Source: an uncultured Isosphaeraceae bacterium
GTDB taxonomy: Bacteria > Planctomycetota > Planctomycetia > Isosphaerales > Isosphaeraceae
Direction of reading: 5' to 3'
NCBI GenBank assembly: GCA_937907405.1
Contig: CALCIC010000106.1
Coordinates: forward strand, 1 to 6,533
Length of the DNA: 6,533 nucleotides
Below the pieces are notes generated by a model. That model was not told where the DNA came from, ran no database searches, and worked only from the letters and a program-made list of their open reading frames with translations. Of the stretch, positions 1 through 3,796 are shown one piece after another (within the stretch, counting starts at the first letter, position 1; the number at the start of each line of letters is the position of its first letter). The position numbers and the translations under genes are program-made.

Positions 1-386
1 ACATCAAGAAAAAGTCGGTCGATTCGACGATGTATTCCACGTCGTCGATGCTGCGGACGATGGAGCTGATCCTCGGCCTCGACCCGATGAGCCAGTTCGA
101 CGCCGCCGCCCGGCCGATGTGGGCCTCGTTCGCCGCCGAGCCCGACCTCACGCCCTACACCCTCCGCCCGGCGCGCATCGACCTGAACGAGAAGAACGCT
201 CGCGACGCCGTCGGCGTCGAGGCCTCGCTCGAGCTCGACCTCGACAAGGAAGACCAGGCCGACGACCTCGTCTTCAACGAGATCATCTGGAAGGCCGTCC
301 GCGGCGCCGACTCGGTCATGCCCGCCCCCGTCCGCTCGGCCTTCGTCCTGCCGACGTCCAAGCACGACGACGACGACGACGATTGA
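1..386 (+). CDS. Phosphoesterase C-terminus, probably the bifunctional YncE-like/alkaline phosphatase-like protein (5' partial)
   Basis: Only the last 127 or so codons are present. The open frame enters from the left edge (first full codon at position 3) and stops with TGA at 384-386, so the ATG at position 30 is an internal Met, not a start. The segment around VDSTMYSTSSMLRTMELILG, followed by DPMSQFDAAARPMWASF and YTLRPARIDLNEKN, matches what I recall of the C-terminus of planctomycete/acidobacterial proteins that join an N-terminal YncE-type beta-propeller to an alkaline-phosphatase-superfamily phosphoesterase domain. The catalytic metal site and the propeller would lie outside the window, so activity cannot be judged. 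Such proteins are usually exported. The last residues are a His followed by six Asp from a (GAC)n run, which is unlikely to be part of the fold. The gene is convergent with the amidase. The fold assignment is fairly secure; the exact two-domain architecture is inferred. Confidence 0.72.
   Translation, partial: IKKKSVDSTMYSTSSMLRTMELILGLDPMSQFDAAARPMWASFAAEPDLTPYTLRPARIDLNEKNARDAVGVEASLELDLDKEDQADDLVFNEIIWKAVRGADSVMPAPVRSAFVLPTSKHDDDDDD
365..383 (+). repeat. (GAC)n microsatellite encoding an oligo-Asp tail
   Basis: Five GAC codons and a final GAT directly precede the TGA stop of the phosphoesterase, giving six Asp at the extreme C-terminus. It is a simple trinucleotide run that could change length by slippage without changing the frame. 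No function is evident. Confidence 0.6.
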
Positions 387-410
387 CGCGCCCATGACCA
401 ATTGATGGGT

Positions 411-439
411 GGCGCGGGTTCGGTTTCCGACCCCGCGCC
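411..439. terminator. Nested GC-rich hairpin between convergent genes, likely bidirectional terminator
   Basis: The arms GGCGCGGG (411-418) and CCCGCGCC (432-439) are perfectly complementary. Inside them TCGG (420-423) pairs with CCGA (427-430) around a TTT loop, leaving only a T/C mismatch (419/431). This gives 12 base pairs in 29 bases. The hairpin lies 24 bases after the phosphoesterase stop and about 40 bases after the amidase stop on the other strand, which is where a shared terminator is expected. The T tract is poor (CGTTTC on the + strand), so it is not a textbook intrinsic terminator and may mainly stabilise 3' ends. The rest of 387-479 shows nothing further except a weaker partial inverted repeat, CGCGCC (387-392) against GGCGCG (411-416), which would compete with the main stem. 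Confidence 0.5.
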
Positions 440-479
440 GCCTCGTTTCAAACTCGCGTCGTCCTTATGGGACTGACGC

Positions 480-2201
480 TCAGTCCGGCATCGTCTCCCG
501 GGAGGCCGCGTCGGCGAGGAAGCGCTCAAGGGGCGGCCGGGCGCGGTGGTCGCCGGTCGCTTCTTGATAGGCGTGGGCGACGGCCAGGAGCGTCGACTCG
601 TCGTAGAGCTTGCCCGTCAGCACGACTGATCCCGGGGCTGGGAGGCCGTCGCGGTCGTGGAACCGGCCGGGGATGACGACCGACGGGTGGCCGGTCAGGT
701 TGGTGATCGTCAGGTCGAGGTCGCTCCCGCCGACGAACAGGTCGACCTTCTCGAAAAGCTCGGCCATGTCGCGCATCAAGAGCGTGCGGACCCGCGCGGC
801 GCGGAGGTACTCGACGGCCGGCGTGAACCGCGCCTGGCGGAACGTCGCGGGCCATGAATTCAGGCCCTCGCTCACGTGATTGCGCGTGAACTCGTCGAAG
901 GCCGTCGCCGCCTCGACGCGGAGCATCTGAGAGACGGCCCAAGCCGGATGCTTCGTCGGCAGCTCGACGGCGACCGTTTCGAAGCCGAGCGCCCGCAACG
1001 TCTTGGCGGCGTCGTCGTCGTCGGCCGGCTTGCCGTCGAGACGCGGGACGCCGATCTTGAGCTTGCCGAAATCCACCGCCGGAGGCCAGGCGAAGGGCTG
1101 GTCGACGGCGGTCGGGTCGAGGCCGTCACGGCCGTGGATCGCGTCGAGGATCAGGGCGCAGTCCTCGACCGACCGGGCGATCGGCCCGAGCTTGTCCATC
1201 GACCACGCCAGCGACATGCAGCCGTGGCGGCTGACCCGGCCGAACGTGGGTCGCAGACCGGTCGCGCCGCAGGCCTGGCATGGGGAGATGATGCTGCCCA
1301 GCGTCTCACTTCCGATCGCGAAGCCGACCAGCCCGGCGGCGGCGGCCGAGGCCGAGCCCGCCGACGAGCCGCTCGAACCCCGGCGCGGGTCCCAGGGGCT
1401 CCGGGTCTTGCCGCCGTACCATTGGTCGCCCATCGCCAGCGCGCCCAGGCTCAGCTTGGCGACCAGCACCGCGCCCGCCTCGTCGAGCCGCGCCGCGACC
1501 GTCGCCTTCTGATCGACGACGCGCTCCTTGAACTGCGGCGCGCCCCAGGTCGTCGGCCAGCCGGGATACGCGATCAGGTCCTTCGCCCCCCAGGGGACGC
1601 CGTGCAACGGCCCGCGATACGCTCCCGACGCGATCTCGGCGTCGGCCCGGGCCGCCTGTTCGAAAGCCAGCTTCTCGGTCAGCGTGACCACGCATTTGAA
1701 GACTGGATCGAACCGCTTGAGGCGGCCGAGGTAGAGCTTCGTCAACTCGACCGACGTCACCTGCCGCGACCGCAGCAGCGCGGCCAACTGCGTGACGGGG
1801 AGGAACGCGAGCGCCTCGTCGTCGGCCGGACGAGCGGGCGCGGGCGCGGCGATCGCGACGGCCCGGCCGCGGTTCAGGCCGGCGGCCTCCTTCAAACCAG
1901 GCGCGGGGTTGAACTGGAGGGCCGGGACGACGTCGTAGCCGACCTCGCACCGCCGCAGCGCCTCGAAGCGGTCGAGGCTGTCGCGGACCGACTTCGCGAC
2001 CTCCTCGCGCTCCTCGTCGGTCAGCTTGAGCCCGGTGATCCACTCGGCCTGCGCGACCATCTCGGGCGTGACCGCGCCGTCCCGCGCGGCCTGGGCCGAG
2101 AGCGCCCGACGGAACGCCAACGAGCCCGCGCCGACGGCCGCGAGCCCCTTCAGGACGGTCCGCCGCCGCACCAGTTCGCCGTCGGGCTCGCGGCTTCGCA
2201 T
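480..2201 (-). CDS. Tat-exported amidase (amidase signature family)
   Basis: The 573-residue protein hydrolyses a C-N amide bond; the substrate cannot be read from sequence. The N-terminus has a twin-arginine signal: Arg13-Arg14-Thr-Val-Leu-Lys18, then a weakly hydrophobic Gly/Ala-rich stretch (19-30) and a plausible AQA cleavage site at 36-38, predicting folded export to the periplasm. The amidase-signature Ser-cisSer-Lys triad is present. Lys207 lies in GVPWGAKDL, cis-Ser279 in the GSSGSSAGSA loop, and nucleophile Ser303 in GSETLGSI, with the usual 24-residue spacing between the two serines. GLRPTFGRVSRHG (315-327) and NLTGHPSVVIPG (501-512) are further family landmarks. One position differs: Leu301 replaces the first Gly of the usual TGGS. 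Residues 39-130 are a helical N-terminal extension seen in Tat-type amidases and absent from minimal GatA proteins. Because of the signal and this extension I do not call it gatA. The start is supported by a GGAG ribosome binding site 7 bases upstream. It lies 17 bases behind clpX on the same strand. Confidence 0.9.
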   Translation of the reverse strand: MRSREPDGELVRRRTVLKGLAAVGAGSLAFRRALSAQAARDGAVTPEMVAQAEWITGLKLTDEEREEVAKSVRDSLDRFEALRRCEVGYDVVPALQFNPAPGLKEAAGLNRGRAVAIAAPAPARPADDEALAFLPVTQLAALLRSRQVTSVELTKLYLGRLKRFDPVFKCVVTLTEKLAFEQAARADAEIASGAYRGPLHGVPWGAKDLIAYPGWPTTWGAPQFKERVVDQKATVAARLDEAGAVLVAKLSLGALAMGDQWYGGKTRSPWDPRRGSSGSSAGSASAAAAGLVGFAIGSETLGSIISPCQACGATGLRPTFGRVSRHGCMSLAWSMDKLGPIARSVEDCALILDAIHGRDGLDPTAVDQPFAWPPAVDFGKLKIGVPRLDGKPADDDDAAKTLRALGFETVAVELPTKHPAWAVSQMLRVEAATAFDEFTRNHVSEGLNSWPATFRQARFTPAVEYLRAARVRTLLMRDMAELFEKVDLFVGGSDLDLTITNLTGHPSVVIPGRFHDRDGLPAPGSVVLTGKLYDESTLLAVAHAYQEATGDHRARPPLERFLADAASRETMPD

Positions 2202-2208
2202 CGATTCA

Positions 2209-2212
2209 CTCC
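2209..2212 (-). promoter_or_regulatory. Ribosome binding site of the amidase gene
   Basis: On the minus strand GGAG lies 7 bases before the ATG at 2201, within the 17-base gap after the clpX stop codon (2219-2221). It fixes the amidase start. Ribosomes finishing clpX would end close to this site, so translational coupling is plausible, but that is inferred. Confidence 0.7.
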
Positions 2213-2218
2213 GGAGGG

Positions 2219-3502
2219 TCAGGACGCCTTGGCGGGCTGGTCGAAGAGGCTCTCCTCCTTGCGGACGACGGCCTCGGTGACGGTGTACGACTGGCCGGGC
2301 TCGCGGTCAGGCAGGTCGTACATGATTTCGAGCATGATGCCTTCCATGATCGACCGCAAGGCGCGGGCGCCGGTTCCTCGGGCCTTGGCGAGCTTGGCGA
2401 TCTCGTGGAGCGCGCCGGCGGTGAATTCGAGGGTCGCGTCGTCGAGGTGGAACAGCACCTGGTACTGCTTCGTGAGCGCGTCCTTGGGCTCGGTCAAGAT
2501 CCGGGTCAGGTCGGCCTCGGAAAGCTGGTCGAGGGTGGCGATGATCGGCAGACGGCCGATCAGTTCGGGGATCATGCCGAAGCGTTCCAGGTCTTCGGGC
2601 GTGACCTGGGCGACCAGCTCGTTGCGCTCGACTTCGCGGTCCTTCACGTCCGACCGCCCGAAGCCGATCATCTTCTTGCCCAACCGCTTGCCGATGATCT
2701 CTTCCAGGCCGACGAAGGTGCCGCCGCAGATGAACAGGATGTTGGTGGTGTTGACCTGGAGATACTGCTGCTCGGGGTGCTTGCGGCCCCCCTGGGGGGG
2801 GACGTTGGCGGAGGTCCCTTCGAGCAGCTTGAGCATCGCCTGCTGGACCCCCTCGCCGGAGACGTCGCGGGTGATCGAGACGTTCTGGCTGGTCTTGCCG
2901 ATCTTGTCGATCTCGTCGATGTAGATGATCCCCTTTTCGGCGGCGGGGATGTCGTAGTCGGCGGCCATCACCAGCTTGAGGATCAGGTTCTCGACGTCCT
3001 CGCCGACGTATCCGGCCTCGGTCAGCGTGGTGGCGTCGCCGATGGCGAACGGCACGTGCAGCCGGCGGGCCAGGGTCTGGGCCAACGCCGTCTTGCCGCA
3101 GCCGGTCGGGCCGATCAGCAGGACGTTGCTTTTGGCGATCTCGACCCCCTTGAGCGCCTCGGCGGTGATTTCGCGGCCGTGGACCCGCTTGTAATGGTTG
3201 ACCACGGCGACCGCCAGCGTCTTCTTGACCCCCTCCTGGCCGACGATGTAGTCGTCGAGGTGCTTGACCAGCTCGCGCGGGGTGGGCAGCTTTTCGAGCT
3301 TCACGTTCTGCCGCTCGTGCTGAGCGAACAGGCCGTCGCAAACCTCGACGCAGTCGCTGCAGATATGCGCGATCGACTGCCCCGGCCCCATCGACTGAAG
3401 CGCCTTGCCCTCGATCATCGGCCCGGCGTCGGTCGAGGTCCGACCACAGAAATCACAAGAGATCGGGGGCGTCCCCCCGTGAGTGCTGCCTTCTTGACTC
3501 AT
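2219..3502 (-). CDS. clpX: ATP-dependent Clp protease ATP-binding subunit ClpX
   Basis: ClpX is the hexameric AAA+ unfoldase that recognises tagged substrates and threads them into the ClpP peptidase in the cytosol. From the chosen Met the protein has 427 residues, close to the usual 420-430. The order is: C4 zinc-binding domain (Cys16, Cys19, Cys48, Cys51); Walker A GPTGCGKT (131-138); pore-1 loop GYVG (164-167); Walker B IIYIDE (192-197); pore-2/RKH loop (Arg240-Lys241-His242); sensor-1 region NTTNILF (251-257); IGF loop for ClpP docking (279-281); Arg317 in the box VII motif MIPELIGRLP; and sensor-2 Arg380 in GARALRS. All key residues are intact. The frame stays open for 30 codons upstream to an ATG at 3592, but that ATG has no Shine-Dalgarno and its extension is unlike ClpX. 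I therefore use the ATG at 3502, with GGAAG close by (spacing only 3) and GGAG 14 bases upstream. The zinc finger has 28 residues between its Cys pairs, against 18 in E. coli. No clpP or tig gene is adjacent. Confidence 0.95.
   Translation of the reverse strand: MSQEGSTHGGTPPISCDFCGRTSTDAGPMIEGKALQSMGPGQSIAHICSDCVEVCDGLFAQHERQNVKLEKLPTPRELVKHLDDYIVGQEGVKKTLAVAVVNHYKRVHGREITAEALKGVEIAKSNVLLIGPTGCGKTALAQTLARRLHVPFAIGDATTLTEAGYVGEDVENLILKLVMAADYDIPAAEKGIIYIDEIDKIGKTSQNVSITRDVSGEGVQQAMLKLLEGTSANVPPQGGRKHPEQQYLQVNTTNILFICGGTFVGLEEIIGKRLGKKMIGFGRSDVKDREVERNELVAQVTPEDLERFGMIPELIGRLPIIATLDQLSEADLTRILTEPKDALTKQYQVLFHLDDATLEFTAGALHEIAKLAKARGTGARALRSIMEGIMLEIMYDLPDREPGQSYTVTEAVVRKEESLFDQPAKAS
2787..2801 (-). 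repeat. C8/G6 homopolymer pair inside clpX
   Basis: On the coding strand eight C and then, after one A, six G encode the Val-Pro-Pro-Gln-Gly-Gly segment immediately before the RKH pore loop. The frame is intact here. Runs of this length are prone to slippage and to sequencing indels. Confidence 0.55.
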
Positions 3503-3796
3503 GATCTTCCAACTCGCTCCGGCGCAAGGTGTGCTGGCGACTGCTTCGATTTGCAAGGGGGAGATTGTCGCATATTCAGCCCGATTGCACATCGCGCGTC
3601 AGCGCGTTTTGCCTTTTTGCTTTTGGATCGCCCGCCGATTCGCGGTCGCAACGGGAGGGGAGGCCCCGCGCCGGCACGATTCGGCTCGCGGAGGACGGCG
3701 GCCCCGACGGTCTATCGCGACGCCGCGCGGCGCGTCATGCTGGACGTCCGTCGGCGGCGTCGGGCGTCGCGGTTCGGATCATGGAGTCGCTGGAAC
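3503..3796. promoter_or_regulatory. Divergent intergenic control region between clpX and the haem dehydrogenase
   Basis: This 294-base region must hold the promoters of both flanking genes. The part nearer clpX (about 3560-3627) is the least GC-rich. Read on the minus strand it contains an A-rich stretch (complement of 3607-3624), then CTGACG, then GAATAT/TATGCG around 3568-3576. This could be an UP-element/-35/-10 series for clpX, but the spacing (19-22 bases) is poor and the match weak. A short inverted repeat, CGCGC/GCGCG with a GTCA loop, lies at 3593-3606. On the + strand it is followed by TTTTGCCTTTTTGCTTTT, so it also looks like a weak + strand terminator. The half nearer the dehydrogenase (3640-3780) is very GC-rich, with a GCCGCGCGGC palindrome at 3722-3731 and no recognisable sigma-70-like promoter. 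I see no small gene or RNA that I can support. Confidence 0.4.
3783..3786 (+). promoter_or_regulatory. Probable ribosome binding site of the haem dehydrogenase gene
   Basis: GGAG lies 10 bases before the ATG at 3797. An in-frame ATG at 3737 exists but has no purine-rich sequence before it and would put an Arg-rich 20-residue extension ahead of a normal signal peptide. This site therefore favours 3797 as the start. Confidence 0.5.

Noticed and set aside
876..2924. Long + strand open frame (682 codons) antisense to the amidase and clpX
   Set aside because: It spans two well-supported genes on the opposite strand, is full of Arg/Gly/Pro/Asp low-complexity sequence and matches no family I know. 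GC-rich genes commonly leave such open antisense frames.
2307..3341. 344-codon open frame in another frame of the clpX strand
   Set aside because: It overlaps the conserved AAA+ domain of ClpX in a shifted frame and has an Arg/Pro-rich, non-protein-like composition.
3481..3488. GAGTGCTG, resembling half of a CIRCE heat-shock operator near clpX
   Set aside because: The matching TTAGCACTC half at the required 9-base spacing is absent, and the site lies inside the clpX coding region.
3503..3592. Longer ClpX start at ATG 3592
   Set aside because: It has no ribosome binding site, the 30 extra residues do not resemble ClpX N-termini, and the Met at 3502 gives a normal length.
3737..3796. Longer dehydrogenase start at ATG 3737
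   Set aside because: It has no Shine-Dalgarno and would place an Arg-rich extension before a good signal peptide; 3797 is preferred, though 3737 is not excluded.
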